From contig JADMJD010000018.1 in the NCBI GenBank assembly GCA_018780805.1, positions 24,399-88,398 of the forward strand: a stretch of 64,000 nt of DNA, in the 5' to 3' direction. This stretch comes from Rubrivivax sp. GTDB lineage: Bacteria; Pseudomonadota; Gammaproteobacteria; Burkholderiales; Burkholderiaceae_C. Below the pieces are notes generated by a model that did not search any database, had not been told where the DNA came from, and saw only the letters and a list, made by a program, of their open reading frames with translations. A program made the position numbers and the translations under genes. Shown here in pieces: positions 46,558 through 55,419 of the stretch. How positions within the stretch are numbered: the first letter of the stretch is position 1; every line of letters begins with the position of its first letter.

Positions 46558-47386
46558 ACGCCAGCACGGCATGCTGCAGGCCATGGGCTTGCGTGTGTGG
46601 TCGCCCCCGGAGCTGCCTGCGGTGACCACGCTGGAGCCGGCTGCGCAGCCGGTGCCAGTGCCGGTGCCGGTGCCGGTGCCGGTGCCGACGCGGGTGCCGA
46701 CGCGGGTGCCGACGCCTGTGCCCGCGGTTGCAGTGTCTGTTGCAGCGTCCGTTGACGAGCCCGTTGCCGAGCCCGTCACCACGCCGCCTGCCGTGGTTTC
46801 ATTGGATCTCGATTGGCCGGCGCTGCAAGCCGCCGTGGCCGGCTGCCGGGCCTGCGGCCTGTGTGAATCGCGCCGGCAAACGGTGTTCGGCGTCGGCGCG
46901 CAGCGGGCCCACTGGATGGTCATCGGCGAAGCGCCGGGCGAGCAGGAGGACCGTCAGGGCGAGCCCTTCGTCGGCCCCGCCGGCCAGCTGCTGGACCGCA
47001 TGCTGGCGGCCCTGGGCCTCTCACGCGACGCCGAGAGTGACGATCCCGCGCAGCAGGTCTACATCGCCAACACGCTGAAATGCCGGCCGCCGAACAACCG
47101 CAACCCGGCGCCGGAAGAAATGGCGCGCTGCGAGCCCTTCCTGGTGCGGCAGATTCAGCTGCTGCAGCCCCGCATCATCCTGGCCATGGGCCGGTTTGCC
47201 GTGCAGGCGCTGCTGCAAAGCAACGAGGCCATCGGCCGCCTGCGCGGACGGGTGCACCAGTACCAGGGCGTGCCGCTGATCGTCACCTACCACCCGGCCT
47301 ACCTGCTGCGCAACCTGCCGGACAAGGCCAAGGCCTGGGACGACCTGTGCCTGGCCGCCGCGACGGCCGAACAGGCGCGCCGCTGA
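46544..47386 (+). CDS. type 4 uracil-DNA glycosylase with repetitive Val-Pro linker
   Basis: CRACGLCESRRQTVFGVG; VIGEAPGEQEDRQGEPFVGPAGQLLD; NTLKCRPPNNRNP; VTYHPAYLLR. Confidence 0.93.
   Translation: MGWTERQHGMLQAMGLRVWSPPELPAVTTLEPAAQPVPVPVPVPVPVPTRVPTRVPTPVPAVAVSVAASVDEPVAEPVTTPPAVVSLDLDWPALQAAVAGCRACGLCESRRQTVFGVGAQRAHWMVIGEAPGEQEDRQGEPFVGPAGQLLDRMLAALGLSRDAESDDPAQQVYIANTLKCRPPNNRNPAPEEMARCEPFLVRQIQLLQPRIILAMGRFAVQALLQSNEAIGRLRGRVHQYQGVPLIVTYHPAYLLRNLPDKAKAWDDLCLAAATAEQARR
46650..46728 (+). repeat. tandem 6-bp (ccggtg/ccgacg) repeats encoding a (VP)n linker
   Basis: PVPVPVPVPVPVPTRVPTRVPTPVP. Confidence 0.85.
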
Positions 47387-48754
47387 TCAGGCCTTCGGCG
47401 CCTTTTTCGGCCGGCTCCAGCCGCTGATCGCCGCCTGTTTGCCGCGCCCCACGGCCAGCTGGCCGGGCGCCACGTCCTTGGTGATGGTCGAGCCGCCGCC
47501 GATGGTGGCGCCGGCGCCGATGGTCAGCGGCGCGATCAACACGCAGTTGCTGCCCACGTGCACATCGGCCTCGATCACGGTGCGGTGTTTGTTCGCGCCG
47601 TCGTAGTTGGCGGTGATGCTGCCCGCGCCGAAGTTGACCCGTTCGCCGACGGTGGTGTCGCCCAGGTAGGCCAGGTGGTTGGCCTTGGCGCCATCGGCCA
47701 GCGTCGAATTTTTCACCTCGACGAAGTTGCCGATGTGCACCTCGGCCCCCAGCACCGCACCCGGCCGCAGCCGCGCAAACGGGCCGATCAGCGCACCGGC
47801 GCCCACCTGCGCGCCGTCGATGTGCGTAAAGGGGTGGACCACGGCGCCCGCGGCGATCACCGCGTCCCGCAGCACGCAGTGCGCGCCGATGTGCGCGCCC
47901 TCGCCGATCTGCACGGCCCCTTCGAAGATGCAGCCGATGTCGATCTCGACATCGCTGCCGCACTGCAGCGTGCCCCGCTGGTCAAAACGCGCCGGGTCGG
48001 CCAGGCGCACGCCGGCGTCCATCAGCGCCTCGGCCTGGCGGCGCTGGAAGCGGCGTTCCAGGTCGGCCAGCTGCAGCGGGCTGTTCACGCCCAGCACCTC
48101 GGTCTCGTCGGGCGCGGCACAGGCCACCACGGGCACACCTTCGGCCACCGCCAGCGCGACGATGTCGGTCAGGTAGTACTCACGCTGTGCATTGTCGTTT
48201 TTCAGCGCCTGCACCCAGCGCTTCAGCGCCGCCGTCGGGGCCGCCATCAGGCCGGTGTAGACCTCGTGGATGTGGCGCTGTTCCGGTGTGGCGTCCTTGT
48301 GTTCGACGATGCCTTGCACCGCGTCGCCGTTGCGCAGGATGCGGCCGTAGCCGGTGGCGTCGGCCAGGTCCACCGTCAGCAACGCCAGGCGTTCACCCGC
48401 GCAGGCCTGGAGCAACGCGGCCATCGTGGCGGTGCGGGTCAGCGGCACGTCGCCGTTCAGGATCAGCGTGGTGGCGTGCGCATCGACCAGCGCCGGCACC
48501 GCCTGCAGCACCGCGTGGCCGGTGCCCAGCTGCGGCTGCTGCAGCACGCAGGTGGCGGCAGGGCCCACCGCAGCCGCCACCGCCTCAGCGCCATGGCCGA
48601 CGATGACGACGGTGTGTTTGTCCCCCAGCCCGGCTGCGGCATCCAGGACATGCTGCAATAAGCTGCGCCCGCCCACCCGGTGCAAGACCTTCGGCAGGGC
48701 GGATTTCATGCGGGTGCCCTTGCCGGCGGCCATGATGATCACGTTCACTGCCAT
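47387..48754 (-). CDS. glmU: bifunctional UDP-GlcNAc pyrophosphorylase / glucosamine-1-P N-acetyltransferase
   Basis: VNVIIMAAGKGTRMKSALPKVLH; left-handed beta-helix hexapeptides; GSITANYDGANKHRTVI. Confidence 0.97.
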   Translation of the reverse strand: MAVNVIIMAAGKGTRMKSALPKVLHRVGGRSLLQHVLDAAAGLGDKHTVVIVGHGAEAVAAAVGPAATCVLQQPQLGTGHAVLQAVPALVDAHATTLILNGDVPLTRTATMAALLQACAGERLALLTVDLADATGYGRILRNGDAVQGIVEHKDATPEQRHIHEVYTGLMAAPTAALKRWVQALKNDNAQREYYLTDIVALAVAEGVPVVACAAPDETEVLGVNSPLQLADLERRFQRRQAEALMDAGVRLADPARFDQRGTLQCGSDVEIDIGCIFEGAVQIGEGAHIGAHCVLRDAVIAAGAVVHPFTHIDGAQVGAGALIGPFARLRPGAVLGAEVHIGNFVEVKNSTLADGAKANHLAYLGDTTVGERVNFGAGSITANYDGANKHRTVIEADVHVGSNCVLIAPLTIGAGATIGGGSTITKDVAPGQLAVGRGKQAAISGWSRPKKAPKA

Positions 48755-49625
48755 GCGACGTTCGCTTTCGCTCAAAACCTGGATTATCGGCCTCGTGGCG
48801 CTGGCCCTGAGTGCCTGCAGCGCCGTGCGCCTGGGCTACGACAACGGCCCCTCGCTCGCGCTGTGGTGGCTGGACGGTTACCTGGACCTGGACCGTGCAC
48901 AGGAAGCCCGAGCCAAACCGGCGCTGCAGGACTGGTTCGACTGGCACCGCGGCACCCAGCTGCCCGACTACGCTCGGCTGCTGGCCACCTGGCAGGCGCG
49001 CAGCGCCGGGTCGGTCACGGGTGAAGAGATCTGTGGCTGGTCCGACCAGGTGCGCGACAAGCTGCAGGCGGCGGTGGAGCGTGCCCTGCCGGCCGTCGCG
49101 CAGCTGCTGCCGCAGGTCGGTGCGGCGCAGTGGCAGTTCCTGGAAAAGCGCTTTGCCGAGCGTGCGGCCGAGCTGCGTGCGGAACACGCCCAGGCGCGCC
49201 CCGAAGAGCGACAGGCCGCTGCGCTGGACCGCGCCGTGGACCGCAGCGAGCAGTTCTACGGCCGGCTCAGCGCGGCGCAGAAAAAACTGCTGGCCGACAG
49301 CATCGCCAGCACGCCGATGGCCTCCGAAGAGTGGATTGGCGAGCGCGAAACCCGGCAGCGCGAACTGGTGCAAGCCCTGCGCCGCGCGCACCAGGAGCCC
49401 GACCCGGCACGCCGCCTGGCGGCGCTGCGCAGCACGGCCCAGACCTACCTGCGGCCGGCCGACGGCGCCTACGGCGAGCGCCAGGCACGCTGGCAGGCGC
49501 ACAGCTGTGCCTTGTCGGCCCGGCTGCACAACAGCACCACGCCGGCGCAACGTGAGCACCTGCGCGAGCGGCTGGCCGCCTGGCAGGAGGATGTGCAGGC
49601 CCTGGCAGCCGCTGCCTCGCCCTGA
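48753..49625 (+). CDS. DUF6279 family lipoprotein
   Basis: Lipobox LALSACS; AVRLGYDNGPSLALWWLDGYLDLD. Confidence 0.8.
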   Translation: MRRSLSLKTWIIGLVALALSACSAVRLGYDNGPSLALWWLDGYLDLDRAQEARAKPALQDWFDWHRGTQLPDYARLLATWQARSAGSVTGEEICGWSDQVRDKLQAAVERALPAVAQLLPQVGAAQWQFLEKRFAERAAELRAEHAQARPEERQAAALDRAVDRSEQFYGRLSAAQKKLLADSIASTPMASEEWIGERETRQRELVQALRRAHQEPDPARRLAALRSTAQTYLRPADGAYGERQARWQAHSCALSARLHNSTTPAQREHLRERLAAWQEDVQALAAAASP

Positions 49626-49644
49626 TGTCGCGCGGCCGGCTCGG

Positions 49645-50235
49645 TCAGGGCAGCGCCACCGTCACCGGCCGCGGGTTGGGCCCGGTCTTCGGGAAGTCGA
49701 TAAGCGCGGCGCTGAACATCGCCTGCAGCAGGCTGTCGCTGCCCATGCTGGCCCCTTCGTTGGCCACACGTGCTTCGTAGAGCGGTTTGCCAGTGGCGGC
49801 GTCGCGCAGCAGCAGCGCCACCTGGCGTTCGTAGCGGCGCGACTCGAAGCGCGGGTCCAGCACCCACACCGGTCCCACCCAGGGGCGGCGGACCAGGCCA
49901 TGGCCGCCCCGCCACCACAGTGGGTCGGCCCAGATGTCGGGGGCGGTGGCCGTGGTGCGGGCGGCCACCTGCACCAGCACGTCGGGTGTGGCGCCCGGTT
50001 CGGCGGGGCTGAAGCCGGCGCGCGCCAGCGCGGGGCGGGCCATCTGCTCCAGGCGCTCGGTTTCTTCCAGCCGGTCCTGCTGCGAGGGCAGACGATCGAA
50101 GGCGTAACGTGCCGGGGCGCGGCCGGCCGGCCATTCGCCCCAGGTGGACAGGTCGCCCTGCACCGTGTTCAGGCCGGTGCAGCCGGCGAGCAGTGCCGCG
50201 GTGGCGGCCAGGGTGCAGAGCAGGGTGCGTCTCAC
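49645..50235 (-). CDS. DUF4136-like lipoprotein
   Basis: Lipobox [18 protein letters not shown]...[24 protein letters not shown] start. Confidence 0.72.
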   Translation of the reverse strand: MRRTLLCTLAATAALLAGCTGLNTVQGDLSTWGEWPAGRAPARYAFDRLPSQQDRLEETERLEQMARPALARAGFSPAEPGATPDVLVQVAARTTATAPDIWADPLWWRGGHGLVRRPWVGPVWVLDPRFESRRYERQVALLLRDAATGKPLYEARVANEGASMGSDSLLQAMFSAALIDFPKTGPNPRPVTVALP

Positions 50236-51206
50236 GGGGTCTCCTCGCGCGCCAGCCACTGCATCGGCACCGGGGTCGCCGGATCGGCCGGTGGCGTGGG
50301 CGTGGCACAGGGTTCGTCGTCGGGGTCGAAGGCGCGGTCGCCCATCGGGTCGGGCACGCCGGTGGCCTGGATGGTCTCGAAGGGGAAGAGTTTCCGGTCC
50401 GCCAGGTGCGAGGGCACCACCATGGTCATCGCGCGGAACATGTTGTCGGTGCGGCCGGGGTACTGGCGTTCCCATTCGCGCACCATCTTGCGCACCTGCA
50501 CCCGCTGCAGGTTCTCCTGGCTGCCGCAGAGTGTGCAGGGGATGATGGGGAAATCGCGGTGCGCGGCCCAGCGTTCGATGTCGGTTTCGGCCACGTAGGC
50601 CAGCGGCCGGATGATGACGTTTTTGCCGTCGTCGCTGACCAGCTTGGGCGGCATGCTCTTCATGCGGCCACCGAAGAACATGCTCATCATCAGCGTGATG
50701 ACGATGTCGTCGCGGTGGTGGCCGAGCGCGATCTTGGTCGCCCCCAGTTCCCCGGCCACACGGTACAGGATGCCGCGCCGCAGCCGCGAACACAGGCTGC
50801 ACATGGTCTGCCCGGCAGGCACCAGCTTCTTGACGATGCTGTAGGTGTCCTGGTTCTCGATGTGGAAGTCCACGCCGCGGCCACGCAGGTAGGCCGGCAG
50901 CACTTCTTCCGGGAAATCGGGCTGTTTCTGGTCCAGGTTGACGGCGATGATGGAAAAGTCCACCGGCGCGCGTTCGCGCAGCGACAGCAGGATGTCCAGC
51001 ATCGTGTAGCTGTCCTTGCCACCCGACAGGCAGACCATCACCTTGTCGCCCGGTTCGATCATGTTGTAGTCCACGATCGCCTGGCCCACCTGGCGGTGCA
51101 GCTTCTTGCCGAGTTTGTTGGCCTCGAAGATGGCCTTGCGCGGGTCGGGGCGGCGCTCGGTGGTATCTGCGGTATCTGCGGTATCTGCGGTTTCGGTGTT
51201 CATCAC
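50232..51206 (-). CDS. ttcA: tRNA 2-thiocytidine(32) synthetase TtcA
   Basis: [46 protein letters not shown]. Confidence 0.96.
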   Translation of the reverse strand: MMNTETADTADTADTTERRPDPRKAIFEANKLGKKLHRQVGQAIVDYNMIEPGDKVMVCLSGGKDSYTMLDILLSLRERAPVDFSIIAVNLDQKQPDFPEEVLPAYLRGRGVDFHIENQDTYSIVKKLVPAGQTMCSLCSRLRRGILYRVAGELGATKIALGHHRDDIVITLMMSMFFGGRMKSMPPKLVSDDGKNVIIRPLAYVAETDIERWAAHRDFPIIPCTLCGSQENLQRVQVRKMVREWERQYPGRTDNMFRAMTMVVPSHLADRKLFPFETIQATGVPDPMGDRAFDPDDEPCATPTPPADPATPVPMQWLAREETP

Positions 51207-51601
51207 AGTCCTTCCTTGAGGCCGAAGACCTCCACGCCCACGGCGTCGCAGTCTGGGTAGACATCGGGTTTCTCAGTGGACACCCGCGCAGCACGCACGC
51301 GCGGGTGGCTCAGCATCACCTTCAGCACGTCGTCGGCCAGCGTCTCCTGCAGGTGCACATGGCCCTTGGACACCCGCTCGCCAATGCTGCGGCGGATGAA
51401 GTCGTAGTCCAGCACCTCGTCCAGCGTGTCCTGCGTGGGCGTGGACAGCGCCAGCGGCACGAACAGGTCGACGTTGATCAGCACGCGCTGCTCGCCCTTC
51501 TTCTCGAAGTCGTGCACACCGATGTTGATCCAGACCTCGTAGTCGCGCAAAAAGAGGCGCCGGCAGTCCATCAGGCGCGGGTGTTGCAACAGGGTCTGCA
51601 T
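51203..51601 (-). CDS. folB: dihydroneopterin aldolase (FolB-like)
   Basis: [54 protein letters not shown]. Confidence 0.87.
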   Translation of the reverse strand: MQTLLQHPRLMDCRRLFLRDYEVWINIGVHDFEKKGEQRVLINVDLFVPLALSTPTQDTLDEVLDYDFIRRSIGERVSKGHVHLQETLADDVLKVMLSHPRVRAARVSTEKPDVYPDCDAVGVEVFGLKEGL

Positions 51602-51606
51602 GAGGT

Positions 51607-52356
51607 TCAGTCTTTCTTCGCGAGGAACAGCACGTCGCGCGGCTGGGCCTGCAGGTGCTGGCCGCCATCGACCAGCAAGGTGGTGCCGGTGATCGCCGGC
51701 GATTGCAGCAGGAACAACACCGCGCGGGCGATGTCCTCCGGCGTGGAGGAGCGTTGCAGCGGCGTCAGCTTGTGCGCGCGTTCGAATTCGGCTGCGTCCA
51801 TCGGTCCGGACAGCAGCGTGACCCCCGGTGCCACGCCACACACGCGTGTGCTGGGCGCCAGCGCCTGGGCCAGCAGCGTGGTGGCCGCATCCAGCGCAGC
51901 CTTGGAGAGTGTGTACGACAGGTAGTCGGGGTTCGGGTTCCAGAGTTTCTGGTCGAGCAGGTTCACCACCACGCCACCGCCGGCCGCGTGCAGTGCACGC
52001 GCCAGCACGATGGCGGGTGCGGTGTTGGCGCGCCAGTGGCGGTCCATCGCGGCGTAGCTGAAATCGGCCACCTGGTCGTACTCGAACAAGGAGGCGTTGT
52101 TCACCACCGCGTCCACGTGGCCGAAGTGTTCCACCACCGCCGGCAGCAAGGCGCTGCAGGCGGCTTCGTCGGCCAGGTCGGCGCCGAAGGTTTCAGCCCT
52201 TGCGCCCAAGGCCCGTGCCTCTTGTGCGGTGGTGGCCGCCGCGTCGGCCGAGCCGCGGTAGTGCACCGCGATGTCCCAACCCTGGGCCGCCAGGTGCAGG
52301 GCGATGGCGCGACCCAGGCGCTGGGCGCTGCCGGTGACAAGGACCACGGGGCGCAT
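51607..52356 (-). CDS. SDR family oxidoreductase (pteridine-reductase/FolM-like from context)
   Basis: VLVTGSAQRLGRAIALHLA; VNNASLFEYD; YTLSKAALDAAT. Confidence 0.85.
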   Translation of the reverse strand: MRPVVLVTGSAQRLGRAIALHLAAQGWDIAVHYRGSADAAATTAQEARALGARAETFGADLADEAACSALLPAVVEHFGHVDAVVNNASLFEYDQVADFSYAAMDRHWRANTAPAIVLARALHAAGGGVVVNLLDQKLWNPNPDYLSYTLSKAALDAATTLLAQALAPSTRVCGVAPGVTLLSGPMDAAEFERAHKLTPLQRSSTPEDIARAVLFLLQSPAITGTTLLVDGGQHLQAQPRDVLFLAKKD

Positions 52357-52390
52357 GAGGGGGATACCGGCTTTCTACAATGCCGCCGCG

Positions 52391-53485
52391 ATGCACGACG
52401 AACCCGCCAGTTTAACGAGCCTGCTGCAGCAGCGGCTGCACCGGGCCCTGGCCGCCGACGGCGGCTGGTGGCCTTTTGACCGCTTCATGGCGGCTGCACT
52501 CTACGAGCCCGGGCTCGGCTATTACAGCCGCAGCGACCGCATGTTCGGCGGGATGCCCGAATCGGGCAGCGACTTCGTCACCGCGCCCGAGCTGTCACCG
52601 CTGTTCGGCGCCACGCTGGCCAGCGCACTGGCGCAGGCGCTGGACCAGACCGGCACCGACGAGCTCTGGGAGTTCGGTGCCGGCTCCGGTGCCCTGGCCG
52701 AACAGCTCCTGCGCGCACTGGGGGACCGGGTGCGCCGCTACCGCATCGTCGACCTGTCCGGTGCGCTGCGTGCGCGCCAGCAGGCGCGGCTGGCGCCCTG
52801 GGGTGACCGCGTCGAATGGTTGTCGGCCCTGCCCGCCACGCTGCAGGGCGTGGTGGTGGGCAACGAGGTGCTGGACGCGATGCCGGTGAAGCTGCTGCAC
52901 TTCGACGGTGCGCAGTGGTTCGAGCGCGGTGTGGGCAGCGACGGCCAGCGCTTCGGCTGGATCGACCGGCCGACCCCGCTGCGCCCGCCCGGCCCGCAGC
53001 AGGCCGTGCCGGGCACCGTGACCGAGGTCCACCCGCAGGCCGAGGCCTTTGTGCGCACGTTGGCCGTCACGCTGACCCGCGGCGCCCTCTTCCTGATCGA
53101 CTACGGTTTCCCCGAGGCCGAGTTCTACCTGCCGCAACGCCACGGCGGCACGCTGATGTGCCACCGCGCGCACCGCGCCGATACCGACCCGCTGGCCGAT
53201 GTCGGCGACAAGGACATCACCGCGCACGTCAACTTCAGCGGCATCGCCCTCGCTGGCCAGGACGCCGGCTTGCAGGTGCTGGGTTACACCTCGCAGGCGC
53301 GCTTCCTGCTGAACGCCGGCCTGATGAGCCACCTGGCCACGGCCGACCTGCCCACCCGCAGCGCCGCGCAGAAGCTGGTGAACGAACACGAGATGGGCGA
53401 GCTCTTCAAGGTCATCGGCTTCGTCAAAGGCCCGTGGTTCGACGCGCTGGGGTTCACACAGGGCGACCGCAGCCACCGCCTGTAG
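52391..53485 (+). CDS. class I SAM-dependent methyltransferase, MidA/NDUFAF7 (DUF185) family
   Basis: WPFDRFMAAALYEPGLGYYSRSDRMFG; SDFVTAPELSPLFG; EFGAGSGALAEQLL; GNEVLDAMPV. Confidence 0.9.
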   Translation: MHDEPASLTSLLQQRLHRALAADGGWWPFDRFMAAALYEPGLGYYSRSDRMFGGMPESGSDFVTAPELSPLFGATLASALAQALDQTGTDELWEFGAGSGALAEQLLRALGDRVRRYRIVDLSGALRARQQARLAPWGDRVEWLSALPATLQGVVVGNEVLDAMPVKLLHFDGAQWFERGVGSDGQRFGWIDRPTPLRPPGPQQAVPGTVTEVHPQAEAFVRTLAVTLTRGALFLIDYGFPEAEFYLPQRHGGTLMCHRAHRADTDPLADVGDKDITAHVNFSGIALAGQDAGLQVLGYTSQARFLLNAGLMSHLATADLPTRSAAQKLVNEHEMGELFKVIGFVKGPWFDALGFTQGDRSHRL

Positions 53486-53578
53486 CGCGGGCGGCAGCCG
53501 CTGCCCACCGGGTTCTGGGGGATGGGTCGATGGCATGCTTCATGCCAGCATCCGCGCTCCTTGTCCTCGGAGTGCCCC

Positions 53579-54673
53579 ATGGCCTTCTTTGCTTCTCGTT
53601 GGATGCTGGCCAGTGTGCTGGCCGCCTGTGCTGCCGGCGGTGCCGCTGCGCAACGGGCCGAACTGTCGGCCGACCGCATCGGTTACCGCTGGTCGTCGCC
53701 CGCGCAGGCCGCGCCCGCCCGTGCTGGCGTGCTGGCCTCGCACCTGGTGCGCCAGGCCGGCGCGCAGTGGCTGCGGCTGCGTTTTGACGCGGTCGAGCTG
53801 GCGCCGGGCTCGGTGCTGCGGCTCACCTCGCTGCAGGACGGTGCCCAGCAGCACCTGAACGCCACCACCGCCGCGCAGTGGCAGAACACCTCGGCCTACT
53901 TCAACGGCCCGGCGGTGCGCGTGGAACTGCTGGCCGCCGAAGGCAGCGTGGGCAACCGCGTGGGCATTGCGCAGGTCATCGCCGGCCGTACCGATGTGGG
54001 CACCGAAAGCCAGTGCGGTGCGGTGGACGACCGCGTGGCGTCGAGCGCCGACAACCGGGGCCGCCTGCTCAACGTGGGCTGCACCGCCAACCTGACGGCC
54101 GATGGTTGTTTCATCACCGCCGGCCACTGCATGGCCTCGCCGGGTGACGTCGACGTGGTCGAGTTCAACGTGCCGCTGTCCAATGCCAACGGCAGCCTGG
54201 TGCACCCGCCGCCCGCCGACCAGTACGTGCCCACCAACGTGCAGCAGTCTGCCAACGGCGGCATCGGCAACGACTGGGGCGTGTTCACGGTCTTTGCCAA
54301 CACCGAAACCGGCCTCACGCCGCTGCAGGCCCAGGGCCCGGGGCTGGAGTTCTCGACCGTCACGCCCAAGCGCAAGAACCCGGTGGAGATCACCGGCTAC
54401 GGCGTGGACAGCGGCAGCGCCAACCAGACGCAGCAGGTCAGCACCGGCCCGGTGACGCAGGCCAGCGCCTCGACATCGACACTGAAGTACCGCGCCGACA
54501 CCGAAGGCGGCAACAGCGGCTCGGCGGTGCTGGTGGGCGGTCTGGTCGTGGCCATCCACACCAATGGCGGCTGCCGCACCAACAACCGCGGCGCCAACAG
54601 CGGCACGCTGATCAGCAACGCGGCCTTCCAGACCGCCTACGCCGCTGTCTGCGGCGCGCCGGTCTTCCGCTGA
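53579..54673 (+). CDS. secreted trypsin-like serine protease
   Basis: Signal peptide; CFITAGHCMA (His), EGGNSGSAVLV (Ser). Confidence 0.87.
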   Translation: MAFFASRWMLASVLAACAAGGAAAQRAELSADRIGYRWSSPAQAAPARAGVLASHLVRQAGAQWLRLRFDAVELAPGSVLRLTSLQDGAQQHLNATTAAQWQNTSAYFNGPAVRVELLAAEGSVGNRVGIAQVIAGRTDVGTESQCGAVDDRVASSADNRGRLLNVGCTANLTADGCFITAGHCMASPGDVDVVEFNVPLSNANGSLVHPPPADQYVPTNVQQSANGGIGNDWGVFTVFANTETGLTPLQAQGPGLEFSTVTPKRKNPVEITGYGVDSGSANQTQQVSTGPVTQASASTSTLKYRADTEGGNSGSAVLVGGLVVAIHTNGGCRTNNRGANSGTLISNAAFQTAYAAVCGAPVFR

Positions 54674-54692
54674 CCGGTACGACTCTGCCCGC

Positions 54693-54884
54693 ATGCGCTG
54701 GTTGCTGGTCTTCCTGCTGGCCTTCCTGGTCTTCAACGGCCTGAAGGCCTGGCTGCAGCGCATCGGGCTGGGCCGCCTGCCCGGTGATTTCACGCTCCGG
54801 CTCTTCGGCCGCGAGCTCTACATCCCGCTGGCCAGCAGCCTGGTGCTCAGCCTGCTGGCGATGGCCATCGGGGCTTTCTTTTAG
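54693..54884 (+). CDS. DUF2905-type small membrane protein
   Basis: MRWLLVFLLAFLVFNGLKAWLQRIGLGRLPGDFTLRLFGRELYIPLASSLVLSLLAMAIGAFF. Confidence 0.85.
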   Translation: MRWLLVFLLAFLVFNGLKAWLQRIGLGRLPGDFTLRLFGRELYIPLASSLVLSLLAMAIGAFF

Positions 54885-54886
54885 GC

Positions 54887-54963
54887 CAGGCCACCCGCCG
54901 GGCCGCCCCAAGGGTGGCCTGCGCCCCCTCGGGGGGCAGCGAACGCACTGAGCGTGGGGGCCC
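54887..54963 (+). repeat. dispersed intergenic repeat copy B
   Basis: CAGGCCACCC-(loop with GGGCCGCCCCAA)-GGGTGGCCTG then CTCGGGGGGCAGCGAACGCACTGAGCGTGGGGGCC. Confidence 0.85.
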
Positions 54964-54967
54964 TATG

Positions 54968-55381
54968 TCAGGATTCGATGTCCCAGTGGTGCTCGCACTG
55001 CCGGCAGCCGACGTTCACCAGCCGGCCATCGGTGCTGGCCTGCAGCAGCTTGAACCGCGCGTAGGTGCCGCAGGCCGGGCAACTGGCCTGGTTGGCCACG
55101 GCCTCGGCGTGTGACAGCAGGTACAGGTATCGCCGCAGCGACCACAGCCCGGCGCCGGCACACAGCAGTGTGGTGAGCAGGTCGGTCACCTTGTCGGCCA
55201 GCGTGCGGGCACTGGAAGCCGCCTCCAGCGAGCCCAGGATGCCCAGCGTGCAGAACAGCAGCAGCACCATGTGGCCATGGCTCTGCAGCAGTTCCCGCTC
55301 GTACCACTTGCGGAAACCATGCTGGCGGATGCCGTCGGCGAGGCGCATGCCGCAGATGCTGACACATCCGCCGGCTTTCAT
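54968..55381 (-). CDS. hypothetical membrane protein with C-terminal zinc-ribbon-like motif
   Basis: Hydrophobic segments; CPACGTYARFKLL...VGCRQCEHHW. Confidence 0.65.
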   Translation of the reverse strand: MKAGGCVSICGMRLADGIRQHGFRKWYERELLQSHGHMVLLLFCTLGILGSLEAASSARTLADKVTDLLTTLLCAGAGLWSLRRYLYLLSHAEAVANQASCPACGTYARFKLLQASTDGRLVNVGCRQCEHHWDIES

Positions 55382-55419
55382 TCGGTTACGCTTGACGGCA
55401 GTGTGGCTTGGGGGCGTCG

